Shown: positions 27,759-36,960 of the stretch, piece by piece
How the letters are laid out: each line of letters starts with the position of its first letter
Numbering within the stretch: the first letter of the stretch is position 1
From: Mucilaginibacter sp. UR6-11
GTDB taxonomy: Bacteria > Bacteroidota > Bacteroidia > Sphingobacteriales > Sphingobacteriaceae
Assembly (NCBI RefSeq): GCF_020880695.1
Contig: NZ_JAJIWO010000001.1
Coordinates: 868,001-932,000 of the forward strand
Length of the DNA stretch: 64,000 bases
Direction of reading: 5' to 3'
Notes under the pieces: model-generated
Databases searched by the model: none
What the model saw: only the letters and a program-made list of their open reading frames with translations
Told to the model about the DNA's origin: nothing
Position numbers and translations under genes: made by a program

Positions 27759-28622
27759 TTACTGTTTTATTAGAGATGTGTCTTGTTTTACTGTTTTTAC
27801 TGAGTCGGCCGTAATTTTCATTTGCTTCATTCTTAAAGAATCAGCCTTCGTGTATTTTACCCCGATTATTTGATTGGCATATTTAATATTGATCACTTTA
27901 TAGGCATCCCAGCCAACCTGTGGCAATGCCTGTTTATAAAACGCCTTCAGGTTGTGAAACTTCAGCTCCAACGAATCTGCACTGCCCAGCAGTATGCGCT
28001 GATTACCAACCCTGGGTATCAATTCAATTTCATGACCTTCGTTTACGTAGATCTGTGCTATCTGCGCATCCCAAAGCGAGTCTTTCCGAATATAGGACAC
28101 GGTTTTAAAAAGGTCTTTCGCTAACAGTGAGTGTAAGGTGTCTACCCTATCGCCAAAGGGCTCATCAATAAAACCATTGGCCGCCAGTACCCGCGCGGTA
28201 AAATTTGATGACACCGGTATTTTTAAACCGTTTTTATCGATATAATAATCCTGGTCAAACTGGTTCATCACCCGTAGTATAGGCTCGCGCTGCGCTATCT
28301 CAATCATGATAATGCCGTCCATATCGGCATACACTTTTGCATACTCAATAAAAGGATTGGCCTTTAGCCTGTTCTCCAGGTTATGCAGGTTAATTTGATC
28401 TATTTTACGGCCTATCAGCGCAAAGCTGCTTAGTTGCAAAATATTTTCAACTTCTTTTTTATCAATAAAATATTGGCTGCCGGGGATGTATATTTTAACA
28501 TCTTTGCAAACCACTTCGGCCTTTTTAATTTCAATAAAACTCATCAGCACCACCAGGCCACCCAAGCTTATGAGCCAGGTAAAGCTTAACAGTATAATGC
28601 GCCATATTGGTTTTTTAAACAT
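27759..28622 (-). CDS. ftsQ: Cell division protein FtsQ/DivIB
   Basis: 287 aa. A short cytoplasmic front, one membrane span (residues about 9-29, IILLSFTWLISLGGLVVLM), then a periplasmic POTRA-like region (VKIYIPGSQYFIDKKEVENIL) and the FtsQ beta domain. FtsQ links early and late divisome proteins. Sequence similarity in Bacteroidota is low, and the call rests on topology plus its place between murC and ftsA. Its start overlaps the end of murC by 8 bases. Confidence 0.9.
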   Translation of the reverse strand: MFKKPIWRIILLSFTWLISLGGLVVLMSFIEIKKAEVVCKDVKIYIPGSQYFIDKKEVENILQLSSFALIGRKIDQINLHNLENRLKANPFIEYAKVYADMDGIIMIEIAQREPILRVMNQFDQDYYIDKNGLKIPVSSNFTARVLAANGFIDEPFGDRVDTLHSLLAKDLFKTVSYIRKDSLWDAQIAQIYVNEGHEIELIPRVGNQRILLGSADSLELKFHNLKAFYKQALPQVGWDAYKVINIKYANQIIGVKYTKADSLRMKQMKITADSVKTVKQDTSLIKQ

Positions 28623-29970
28623 TTTCTAAAGCACTTTTTAAAGGTTGCACCAATTGATCGATATCACCCGCACCTACTGTTAAAAGCAGTTCCGGCTTTT
28701 CTGATCTTACTTTATTTATCGTTTCCTGCCTGTCCAAAATTTGCCTGTTGGCCAGATGCATGCGCTCCAGTATCATCGCCGAGGTAACGCCTTCAATAGG
28801 CAGCTCGCGCGCCGGGTAAATATCCAGCAGGATCAGTTCGTCGCTCATATCCAGCACCTCGGCAAAGCCGTCCGCAAAATCGCGGGTACGGGTAAATAAA
28901 TGAGGTTGAAAAATTGTTGTGAGTTTTTTATTTGGATATAACTTCTTAAGCGACGTAATGGCTGCCCTTAATTCTTCGGGATGATGGGCATAGTCATCAA
29001 TATAAATATGATCCGGCGTTTTTACGATATACTCAAACCTGCGTTTAACGCCCTTAAATGAGCCTAAAGCGCTTTTTATTGCTCCGCCAGAAATATTTAA
29101 AAGTAACGCCACTTTAATTGCGGCTACTGAATTTTCTATATTATGTAAACCGGCAATACCCAGTTTGATATTGCTGATGGTTAAACCGCCGCTTTTAAAA
29201 TCAAAATAGAAATCGCCGTTTTCAACGCGGATATTTTCTGCAATGGCGTCTGCCGGCTCGGTGATGCTATAGGTAAACCCGTTATCCAGCGGTAAACCCT
29301 TGCGATGAATTAACGTACCACCAGGTTTTATTTGAGATGCGTATAATTTAAATGACTGCGTTAACTGCTCGTGATCACCATAGATATCCAGGTGATCGGC
29401 ATCCATAGAGGTAATGATGGCGATATCCGGATGAAGGGTAAGGAATGAGCGGTCATACTCATCGGCCTCAACCACTACAATATCACTATGGCCAAATAAC
29501 ACATTGGTTTGATAGTTGGAGGCAATACCACCTAAAAATGCCGAGCAATCTTTACCCGAATCTTTCAGGATATGGGCTACCATACAGGAGGTAGTGGTTT
29601 TGCCGTGTGTGCCGGCAACGCCAATAGTGAATTTACCTTTGCTGATCAGACCCAGCACCTGCGAGCGTTTCCACATTACAAATCCTTTGCGCTGAAAGAA
29701 ATTAAGTATCTCCGAATCTTTAGGGATAGCAGGTGTATAAATAATTAAAGTGCTGTCATCCAGATCGCGGAAACTTTTAGGCACAAGTTCACCATTATCT
29801 TCAAAAACAATCTGTAAACCTTCGTTGCGCAGTTCGTCGGTAAGGTCGGTTGGGGTTTTATCGTAGCCGCAAACAATACAGCCCAAATGAGCAAAATAGC
29901 GCGCAAGGCCGCTCATGCCTATGCCGCCTATGCCTATTAAGTAAACCCTTTGTACGTTGCTTAGTTCCAT
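28615..29970 (-). CDS. murC: UDP-N-acetylmuramate-L-alanine ligase
   Basis: 451 aa. Adds L-alanine to UDP-MurNAc, the first amino acid of the peptidoglycan stem peptide, with ATP. N-terminal Rossmann domain (VYLIGIGGIGMSGLA), central ATPase with the P-loop VAGTHGKTTTS (about 116-126), EADEYDRSF, and a C-terminal domain with YIDDYAHHPEEL and TIFQPHLFTRT. Length normal. Lies 47 bases after murG and overlaps ftsQ. Confidence 0.97.
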   Translation of the reverse strand: MELSNVQRVYLIGIGGIGMSGLARYFAHLGCIVCGYDKTPTDLTDELRNEGLQIVFEDNGELVPKSFRDLDDSTLIIYTPAIPKDSEILNFFQRKGFVMWKRSQVLGLISKGKFTIGVAGTHGKTTTSCMVAHILKDSGKDCSAFLGGIASNYQTNVLFGHSDIVVVEADEYDRSFLTLHPDIAIITSMDADHLDIYGDHEQLTQSFKLYASQIKPGGTLIHRKGLPLDNGFTYSITEPADAIAENIRVENGDFYFDFKSGGLTISNIKLGIAGLHNIENSVAAIKVALLLNISGGAIKSALGSFKGVKRRFEYIVKTPDHIYIDDYAHHPEELRAAITSLKKLYPNKKLTTIFQPHLFTRTRDFADGFAEVLDMSDELILLDIYPARELPIEGVTSAMILERMHLANRQILDRQETINKVRSEKPELLLTVGAGDIDQLVQPLKSALENV

Positions 29971-30017
29971 CTTCTTTAAAAAGCCCCACCTCCTTCATAG
30001 GGAGGCAGAGCTAAGAT

Positions 30018-31133
30018 TTAATTGTTGTTAATTGTTATTTGTATAACCTCTTTGGCGATAACTTGATCAGCACCCGGCAGGGCCATTTTGCTGATATTAT
30101 CACTTAATTTCTTTTGTAAGTCTTTATCATCTAAAAGTGCCAGGGCTTTATCTATTAATTTTTCTTCGGCATCACGGTCGGCAACAAAAATGGCTGCCTG
30201 GTCATGCACCAGCGCCAATGCATTTTTAGTTTGATGATCCTCGGCCACGTTTGGCGAGGGCACCAGGATAACCGGCTTTTTGATCACACATAACTCGGCA
30301 ATGGTGCCAGCGCCGGCCCTGGATATGATCACATCGGCGGCGGCATAGGCTAAGTCCATTCGGTTTACAAATTCCATTATACGCACGTTGGGATGATAAT
30401 TTTCGCCCAGTTGCGCTATAATGCTTTTATAATAAACCTTGCCTGTTTGCCAGATCAGTTGCACATCGGCAGCTATTATTTTATCAAGATGAGCCAGCAC
30501 ACTGTTATTTAGCGTGCGGGCGCCCAGGCTGCCGCCGGTAACCATAATGGTTTTTTTCCCGGCAGATAATTTATACAGTTCTAAAGCCTGTAACTTTTTG
30601 CCGGCGATATCAACAGATTCGCTACGGATTGGATTACCGGTTTTAATGATCTTTTCGGCCGGGAAAAATTGCTCCATCCCATCAAAGGCGACGCAGACCT
30701 TTTCGGCTTTTTTTCCCAGCCATTTATTGGTTATCCCGGCATAGGAGTTTTGCTCCTGTATCAGGTATGGGATACCCTTTAATGACGCCGCATACAACAG
30801 CGGACCGGAAGCATATCCCCCCACGCCTACAACGGCATCCGGTTTAAAATCTTTGATAATTTTTAATGACTTGTTCACGCTGTTAAACAGCTTAACCGGG
30901 AATAATATATTTTTCCAGAGTGATTTGCGCTGGATGCCCTGGATATTTAAGCCAATAATTTTATAACCGGCCGCCGGCACTTTATCCATTTCCATACGAC
31001 CATTGGCACCCACAAATAAAATCTCGGTTGCAGGATCAAGCTTTTTCAAAGCATTGGCTATAGCGATAGCCGGGAAGATGTGCCCTCCAGTACCGCCGCC
31101 GCTAATGATGATTCTTTTTGCCTGTGATTTCAC
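30018..31133 (-). CDS. murG: UDP-GlcNAc:lipid I N-acetylglucosaminyltransferase
   Basis: 371 aa GT-B glycosyltransferase that turns lipid I into lipid II on the inner face of the membrane. N-terminal GGGTGGHIFPAIAIA loop, VGVGGYASGPLLYAA, and the C-terminal UDP-GlcNAc site with VTGGSLGARTLN, SRAGAGTIAELC and LVPSPNVAEDHQTKNA. Length normal. Confidence 0.97.
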   Translation of the reverse strand: MKSQAKRIIISGGGTGGHIFPAIAIANALKKLDPATEILFVGANGRMEMDKVPAAGYKIIGLNIQGIQRKSLWKNILFPVKLFNSVNKSLKIIKDFKPDAVVGVGGYASGPLLYAASLKGIPYLIQEQNSYAGITNKWLGKKAEKVCVAFDGMEQFFPAEKIIKTGNPIRSESVDIAGKKLQALELYKLSAGKKTIMVTGGSLGARTLNNSVLAHLDKIIAADVQLIWQTGKVYYKSIIAQLGENYHPNVRIMEFVNRMDLAYAAADVIISRAGAGTIAELCVIKKPVILVPSPNVAEDHQTKNALALVHDQAAIFVADRDAEEKLIDKALALLDDKDLQKKLSDNISKMALPGADQVIAKEVIQITINNN

Positions 31134-31202
31134 CGATTTTATATTTTGATTACACTAATTTATTCTTCATTATACGCCGTTCACCCTTTAGGGTTAGTGG
31201 GT

Positions 31203-32366
31203 TTAAGCCATTTCTAAATTCCCTGCTTCTCTTATTTCGCCTACCACCACTTTTTTAGGATTTTCAATGTCCCTGCTTACTGATAATATAATACCAAATG
31301 CTACGCTTGTAAATAACATGGACGTACCACCCATACTTACAAACGGCAGCGGCACACCCGTTACCGGGCCCAAACCAACCGCAACCGCCATATTGGCAAA
31401 TGCCTGTATGGTTAAGCTAAAGCTTAAGCCTGCGGCCAATAAAGCGCCAAACGCCTTTGGCGCTTTAGTCACAATTTTTATGCAGCGATATAATAAGAAC
31501 AGGTAAATACCTATCAAAACAATACCGCCTATCATGCCATATTCTTCAACTATGATGGCGTAGATCTCATCAGAGTAAGCCTCCGGCAAATAATTCACCT
31601 CGTTGCTTTTGCCCGGGCCCTTGCCAAATATGCCGCCGGTGGCTATAGCTATTTTAGCATGATCTGCCTGGAAAGATTTATCGGGGTTTGCCGCCTCAGG
31701 GTGTAAAAACGTATGGATCCGCGAGGTATAAGTATGTCTTCTGGGACCTAAGAATATAACCCCGGTAAGCAATATCGCGCCGGCCAAACAGGTAATTGCT
31801 ATTTGCTTGATACTGATACGACCGATGATCAACAGCAAAACACTAACACCAAAAAGCATTAGCGCCGTTGACAGGTTTGCCAAAGCAATCAGGATAAACA
31901 CCGTACAAACTGCGCCCATTATCGGGATGAATGATTGCTTAACATCCTTGATATTTTCCTGCTTACGCGATAATGAACGTGCCAGGAAAGTTATTAATGC
32001 CAGTTTAGCCAAATCGGATGTTTGGAAGCTCAGGCCGGTACCCGGTATGGCTATCCAGCGGCTGGCGTCATTTACATGGCTGCCAAATACCAGCGTATAC
32101 AATAACAACGGGATGGTGATGTACATCAACAGTTTGGAGATCCCCGAGTAATACCGATAGTCCAGTTTATGCGAGATATACATCAGCACAATGCCACCTA
32201 TGATCATGGCTAAATGTTTCATCAAAATAGACTCAACACCCACGCCACGTTTATAAGCCAGGGTGCCAATAGCGCTGTATACCGACAACAACGATATTAA
32301 CGACAGCAATATGACAATAAGCCATATCCAGCGGTCTCCTTTGATATTGTGTAATATCTGGTTCAT
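31203..32366 (-). CDS. ftsW: Lipid II polymerase FtsW (SEDS family)
   Basis: 387 aa, about ten membrane spans. FtsW polymerises lipid II at the septum together with the transpeptidase FtsI. SEDS landmarks: FQTSDLAKLALITFLARSLS, TGGIFGKGPGKSNEVNYLPEAYSDEIYAIIVEEYG with the catalytic Asp region, and GVPLPFVSMGGTSMLFT near the end. Cluster position between murD and murG favours FtsW over RodA. Its upstream neighbour is normally murD; here a foreign-looking ORF lies between them. Confidence 0.95.
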   Translation of the reverse strand: MNQILHNIKGDRWIWLIVILLSLISLLSVYSAIGTLAYKRGVGVESILMKHLAMIIGGIVLMYISHKLDYRYYSGISKLLMYITIPLLLYTLVFGSHVNDASRWIAIPGTGLSFQTSDLAKLALITFLARSLSRKQENIKDVKQSFIPIMGAVCTVFILIALANLSTALMLFGVSVLLLIIGRISIKQIAITCLAGAILLTGVIFLGPRRHTYTSRIHTFLHPEAANPDKSFQADHAKIAIATGGIFGKGPGKSNEVNYLPEAYSDEIYAIIVEEYGMIGGIVLIGIYLFLLYRCIKIVTKAPKAFGALLAAGLSFSLTIQAFANMAVAVGLGPVTGVPLPFVSMGGTSMLFTSVAFGIILSVSRDIENPKKVVVGEIREAGNLEMA

Positions 32367-32387
32367 TTATTTGCTTCCTTCTTAGTT

Positions 32388-32839
32388 ATGTGCAGATATG
32401 CTGATGTGCAGATGTGCAAATAATTTTTAATGTGTTGATGATATTATCTTACCCAATATTTTAATTATTGATTGTATGTCATTGTACATTTCTTCTTCAT
32501 AGGGATAACTCTCCGCATGTTTACATAATGACAACCAATACTTCGTTTCTTCTGCTTCTTTATAAGCTATTTTACATTTATGTCTAAAATCAACTTTACT
32601 ATCTGCTCCTTGCGCCTCACGGACATTTGCACCTATTGATGTACCACATCTAAATAATTGATTGGCAACATTGAATTTTCTTTTTGACTCCAGTTCTTCT
32701 GTGAACTGTATAACCTTTAATGAAAAACTAAAAGTCAAATCAACAATTAAATTCGGCTTATCAATCATCAATTATATATACATCTTATAATCATAATCTT
32801 CGATCATCTGCACATCCACACATTTGCATATCTGCACAT
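32388..32839. mobile_element. Insertion-like block with inverted ends carrying a four-helix-bundle ORF
   Basis: Perfect 14-bp inverted repeats ATGTGCAGATATGC (32388-32401) and its inverse (32826-32839) bound the block. Next to each lies a further inverted copy of GATGTGCAGATG (32403-32414; inverse at about 32807-32818), so the ends pair over more than 25 bases with a small insertion. Inside is a single AT-rich ORF. No transposase is present. The block interrupts the otherwise tight murD-ftsW junction. Confidence 0.7.
32427..32771 (-). CDS. Four-helix-bundle (S23/Avd-like) protein
   Basis: 114 aa. Matches the S23/IVS four-helix bundle family: LVIDLTFSFSLKVIQFTEEL-type first helix, FNVANQLFRCGTSIGANVREAQ (the most typical segment), SKVDFRHKCKIAYKEAEETKYWLSLC, and a last helix IQSIIKILGKIISS. 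Such proteins are encoded in intervening sequences of bacterial 23S rRNA genes, as accessory proteins of diversity-generating retroelements (Avd), and as stand-alone genes in Bacteroidota. Biochemical role is unclear; they are basic and thought to bind nucleic acid. Here it sits inside the cell-wall cluster, in the same orientation, with inverted repeats at both sides and AT-richer DNA than its neighbours. Confidence 0.88.
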   Translation of the reverse strand: MMIDKPNLIVDLTFSFSLKVIQFTEELESKRKFNVANQLFRCGTSIGANVREAQGADSKVDFRHKCKIAYKEAEETKYWLSLCKHAESYPYEEEMYNDIQSIIKILGKIISSTH

Positions 32840-32840
32840 T

Positions 32841-34229
32841 TTACAACTCTTTTACTGCTGCCTTAAACTGATTACCCCTGTCTTCATAATTCTTAAACAA
32901 ATCAAAACTTGCACAGGCCGGTGATAATAAAACGGTATCGCCTTTTGTTGCCAGGTGGTAAGCCGTTTGTGCGGCCTCGGCTGCTGACGATGTGTTGATG
33001 ATAATATCCACATCATCCTCAAAAGCGTCATGAATACGCTGGTTGTCCTTACCCAGGCAAACTATGGCCTTCACCTTTTGTTTAACCAGATCTTTCAACA
33101 TTGTATAGTCATTTCCTTTATCCACACCACCAAGGATCAGTACGACATCGCTGGTCATGCTTTCCAGCGCGTACCAGGTTGAATTAACGTTGGTAGCCTT
33201 TGAATCATTAATGAAACTAATGCCTGATATTTTACCAACAGACTCCAGCCGGTGTTCAATATTTTTGAACGTAGCAAGGCTCTCCCTCAGGGTATCGTTA
33301 CGTAATTCGAGCACTTTTGCTACTATGCCGGATGCCATAGAATTGTAGATGTTGTGCTTGCCTTGCAGGGCCAGTTCGGTAATTGACATTTCAAAATGTT
33401 CTTGTGGTGTGTTGATGACAATATTGTCGTTCTCGAGATATGCTCCCGTTAAATTTTTTTTTTCTATTGTAAATGGAAATTGCCTTGCGTTAATCGTACG
33501 GTTCTCCATGCCCTTTATAGTTTCCGGATCATCAGCGCAATAAATAAAAACATCATTGGCTGTCTGATTTTGCGTTACACGGAATTTTGATGCCGCGTAA
33601 TTCTCCATTTTATATTCATACCGGTCTAAATGATCGGGCGTGATGTTTAACAATACCGCTATATCCGTTTTAAACCGGTACATATCGTCAAGCATAAAGC
33701 TGCTTAGTTCAAGTACATAGCAATCATATTTTTCCGTCGCTACCTGGTAAGCAAAGCTGCGGCCTATATTACCTGCCAGCCCTACATTTAATCCTGCATT
33801 TTTAAGTATAAAATGCGTCAGGCTGGTAGTGGTGGTTTTACCGTTCGAACCGGTAATACCTATAATTTTAGCGTCGGTATATCTGCCGGCAAATTCAATT
33901 TCAGATATCACCGGGATACCTTTTTCTTTTATTTTTTTGATGATAGGCGCCTTATGCGCAATACCCGGGCTTTTGATCACTTCAACCGCTGCCAGTATCT
34001 CGGCTTCGGTATGTTGATTTTCCTCAAAACGGATTTTCCAGCCCTGCAACTGATCTTTATAATGAGTCGCAATGGCGCCAAAGTCTGACACAAAAACATC
34101 ATACCCCTGCTGTTGGGCAAGGTATGCCGCACCCACCCCGCTTTCGCCGGCGCCAAGAATGGCAAGCCTTGCCCCCCCCGCCCCCTGAAGGGGCTGCTTT
34201 TGAAGTGATGTGTTGCTTTTGTCAGTCAT
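32841..34229 (-). CDS. murD: UDP-N-acetylmuramoyl-L-alanine-D-glutamate ligase
   Basis: 462 aa. Adds D-glutamate to UDP-MurNAc-L-Ala. Rossmann front LAILGAGESGVGAAYLA, P-loop GITGSNGKTTTTSL, LNITPDHLDRYEYKMENYAASKF, and FINDSKATNVNSTWYALES in the C-terminal domain. The first about 20 residues (MTDKSNTSLQKQPLQGAGGA) are unusual: they are encoded by a hairpin repeat CCCCTTCAGGGG followed by a run of eight G. The mature domain normally begins right at the Rossmann strand, so this is an added N-terminal tail. ATG at 34229; no other good start is visible. Confidence 0.95.
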   Translation of the reverse strand: MTDKSNTSLQKQPLQGAGGARLAILGAGESGVGAAYLAQQQGYDVFVSDFGAIATHYKDQLQGWKIRFEENQHTEAEILAAVEVIKSPGIAHKAPIIKKIKEKGIPVISEIEFAGRYTDAKIIGITGSNGKTTTTSLTHFILKNAGLNVGLAGNIGRSFAYQVATEKYDCYVLELSSFMLDDMYRFKTDIAVLLNITPDHLDRYEYKMENYAASKFRVTQNQTANDVFIYCADDPETIKGMENRTINARQFPFTIEKKNLTGAYLENDNIVINTPQEHFEMSITELALQGKHNIYNSMASGIVAKVLELRNDTLRESLATFKNIEHRLESVGKISGISFINDSKATNVNSTWYALESMTSDVVLILGGVDKGNDYTMLKDLVKQKVKAIVCLGKDNQRIHDAFEDDVDIIINTSSAAEAAQTAYHLATKGDTVLLSPACASFDLFKNYEDRGNQFKAAVKEL

Positions 34230-34258
34230 TTTAATTTATACTTTGTTCCTCCTAGTGC

Positions 34259-35500
34259 TTATCTCAATTTCAATGTTACTATCGTTAATATGGCCAGCAT
34301 TATACCGATGATCCAGAAGCGGGTCACTATTTTTGCTTCGTGAAAACCCTTTTTTTGATAATGGTGATGCAGCGGCGCCATTAAAAATACCCGGCGGCCC
34401 TCGCCATATTTCCTTTTGGTAAACTTAAACCAGCCTACCTGCAGAATTACCGAAAGGCTCTCCAGCAGGAATATGCCGCATAACAACGGAATCATCAACT
34501 CTTTACGGATCAGGATGGCAAATACGGCTATAATGCCGCCGATGGCCAAACTGCCGGTGTCGCCCATAAATACCTGCGCGGGATAGGAGTTGTACCATAA
34601 AAAGCCTACACAGGCCCCCACAAACGCACCGGCAAAAATTACCAGCTCGCCCGAGTTGGGGATGTACATAATATTCAGATAGTCGGATATGATATAGTTA
34701 CCCGATACATAAGCCAGGATAGCCAGTGTAATACCGATAATTGCCGACGTACCCGTAGCCAGGCCGTCAATGCCGTCTGTAATATTTGCTCCGTTTGATA
34801 CGGCGGTAATGATTACAATTACAAATAACATAAATACCAGCAAAGTATAGTTTTCATAACCCGGGCCTAAAAACTTAAGCACTTTACTGTAATCAAACTC
34901 ATTGTTTTTGTAAAACGGCATGGTTGTTTTATGAGACATTACATCCTGCGTTAAAACAGGTTTGTTCCCTTTCATGTGAAAGTCTATTTTGGTATCATAT
35001 TTAACCGGCAGCTTCACTTCCTGCTGTATCACTATGTTTTTATTATTATACATAATAAACCCGATAATCAATGCCAGGCCCACCTGCCCTACTATTTTAA
35101 ATTTGCCCGCCAGGCCCTCTTTATTTTTTTTAAATACTTTGATATAATCATCTAAAAAACCAATAGCACCCAGCCAAACGGTGGTTATTATCATCATGAT
35201 GATGTAGATATTATCCAGCTTGGCAAATAAAAGTGTTGGTATCAAAATACCCAGGATGATAATGATACCGCCCATGGTTGGCGTACCTGCCTTTTGCATT
35301 TGCCCCTCTAAACCCAGGTTACGCACCGTTTCACCTACCTGTTTGTAGCGCAAGTAATCTATCAGGCGACGGCCGTAAACGGTTGTCACAATTAATGAGG
35401 TGATCACCGCCATCGCCATTCTGAAGGTGATGTACTGAAACACGCCCGCCCCCGGGATGCTATAATTTTTGTACAGATAAGTGAATAAATAGTATAGCAT
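34259..35500 (-). CDS. mraY: Phospho-N-acetylmuramoyl-pentapeptide transferase
   Basis: 413 aa with about ten membrane spans. MraY attaches phospho-MurNAc-pentapeptide to undecaprenyl phosphate to make lipid I. Motifs: [57 protein letters not shown] and [23 protein letters not shown] Bacteroidota-type insert (about residues 150-215) extends the periplasmic loop compared with the 360-aa E. coli protein. Overlaps murE by one base. Confidence 0.97.
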   Translation of the reverse strand: MLYYLFTYLYKNYSIPGAGVFQYITFRMAMAVITSLIVTTVYGRRLIDYLRYKQVGETVRNLGLEGQMQKAGTPTMGGIIIILGILIPTLLFAKLDNIYIIMMIITTVWLGAIGFLDDYIKVFKKNKEGLAGKFKIVGQVGLALIIGFIMYNNKNIVIQQEVKLPVKYDTKIDFHMKGNKPVLTQDVMSHKTTMPFYKNNEFDYSKVLKFLGPGYENYTLLVFMLFVIVIITAVSNGANITDGIDGLATGTSAIIGITLAILAYVSGNYIISDYLNIMYIPNSGELVIFAGAFVGACVGFLWYNSYPAQVFMGDTGSLAIGGIIAVFAILIRKELMIPLLCGIFLLESLSVILQVGWFKFTKRKYGEGRRVFLMAPLHHHYQKKGFHEAKIVTRFWIIGIMLAILTIVTLKLR

Positions 35501-36960
35501 TATCCCATTAATTTAAATTGGTTCAGTAACTCTTCCTTATCATCAAAGTGATTTTTCACACCTTTTATTTCCTGGTATTTTTCGTGCCCTTTGCCTGCCA
35601 GTAAGATAATATCTCCCGGTTGTGCCAGCATACATGCGGTTTTAATTGCCTCGTGCCTGTCAACAATACTAACGGTTGTACGTTGCGCCGCCGGCGTTAC
35701 CCCGGCCTCCATGTCTTTAATAATCTGTGCGGGATCTTCAGACCTTGGATTATCTGACGTCAGGATCACTTTGTCGCTCCACTCGCAGGCTACTTTGGCC
35801 ATTACAGGGCGTTTGGTTTTATCCCGGTCGCCGCCGCAGCCTATTACGGTTATTACCTTTTCAGTGCCTTTACGGATGTTATGGATGGTGCTTAATACAT
35901 TCTGCACGGCATCTGGCGTATGGGCATAATCAACAATGCCGATAACTTTGGTTGGCGATACGACGTAATCAAACCGGCCCTCGGCACCGGATAGTTTGCT
36001 CAGGCTGGTTAAAACCTTGGCTCTATCCTGGTCTAACAACATCGCGGCAGCATAAACGGCCAGCAAATTATAAGCGTTAAACGCACCCACCATCTTAAAC
36101 CAAACTTCCTCGTTATCAATCAGCAGCAATAAACCGCCAAACTGATTCTCCAGTATCTTACCTTTATAGTCGGCCATGCTTTTAAGGCCGTAGGTTTTTT
36201 TATGGGCCTTCGTATTCTGCAACATTACGTTGCCGTTTTTATCATCGATATTGGTTAAAGCAAAAGCATTTTTTGACAAGCCGTCAAAGAATGCCTTTTT
36301 AGCCTTCAGGTAGTTGTCAAAAGTTTTATGATAATCTAAATGGTCATGGGTAAGGTTTGAGAAGATCCCGCCTGCAAAATTCAGCCCCTCAATACGGTGC
36401 TGCGCCACAGCGTGCGAGCTCACTTCCATAAAGCAATAATCGCAACCCAGGGTTACCATTTCATCCAGCAAACGATTCAGTTCAACCTGATCAGGCGTGG
36501 TATGGGTTGACGGGATAATTTTACCGTTGATCTGATTCTCTACCGTCGACAACAGGCCGCATTTATAACCCAGGTCCCTGAACAATTGATACAACAACGT
36601 GGCAATGGTGGTTTTACCATTAGTACCGGTTACCCCTACCAGTTTTAATTTCTTTGACGGGTTATCATAAAAATTTGCCGAAACGATACCTAATGCAACT
36701 GCGGAGTCGGCAACCATTATAAAATCGGCCCCGGTAGCCGTATGGCCCGGCAGTTCTTCGCATATTACAGCTACGGCGCCATCTTTTAGCGCCATCTCAA
36801 TATAATCATGACCATCAACCTGTGTGCCTTTTACCGCGACGAACAACGAACCCGGCACAACCTTGCGCGAATCAAACACCACCGCGCTGATCTCCACATC
36901 AGCTGCACCCTGCAGCTCGGTGAAGGGTAACCCGGTTAATATGTCGCTCAGGTATCTCAT
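35500..36960 (-). CDS. murE: UDP-MurNAc-L-Ala-D-Glu:meso-diaminopimelate ligase
   Basis: 486 aa. Adds the third stem-peptide residue. P-loop [36 protein letters not shown], and the specificity motif [11 protein letters not shown]; DNPRxEDP is the signature of enzymes that use meso-diaminopimelate rather than lysine. [16 protein letters not shown] and [11 protein letters not shown] complete the family pattern. Overlaps ftsI by 4 bases, so translation is coupled. Confidence 0.97.
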   Translation of the reverse strand: MRYLSDILTGLPFTELQGAADVEISAVVFDSRKVVPGSLFVAVKGTQVDGHDYIEMALKDGAVAVICEELPGHTATGADFIMVADSAVALGIVSANFYDNPSKKLKLVGVTGTNGKTTIATLLYQLFRDLGYKCGLLSTVENQINGKIIPSTHTTPDQVELNRLLDEMVTLGCDYCFMEVSSHAVAQHRIEGLNFAGGIFSNLTHDHLDYHKTFDNYLKAKKAFFDGLSKNAFALTNIDDKNGNVMLQNTKAHKKTYGLKSMADYKGKILENQFGGLLLLIDNEEVWFKMVGAFNAYNLLAVYAAAMLLDQDRAKVLTSLSKLSGAEGRFDYVVSPTKVIGIVDYAHTPDAVQNVLSTIHNIRKGTEKVITVIGCGGDRDKTKRPVMAKVACEWSDKVILTSDNPRSEDPAQIIKDMEAGVTPAAQRTTVSIVDRHEAIKTACMLAQPGDIILLAGKGHEKYQEIKGVKNHFDDKEELLNQFKLMG

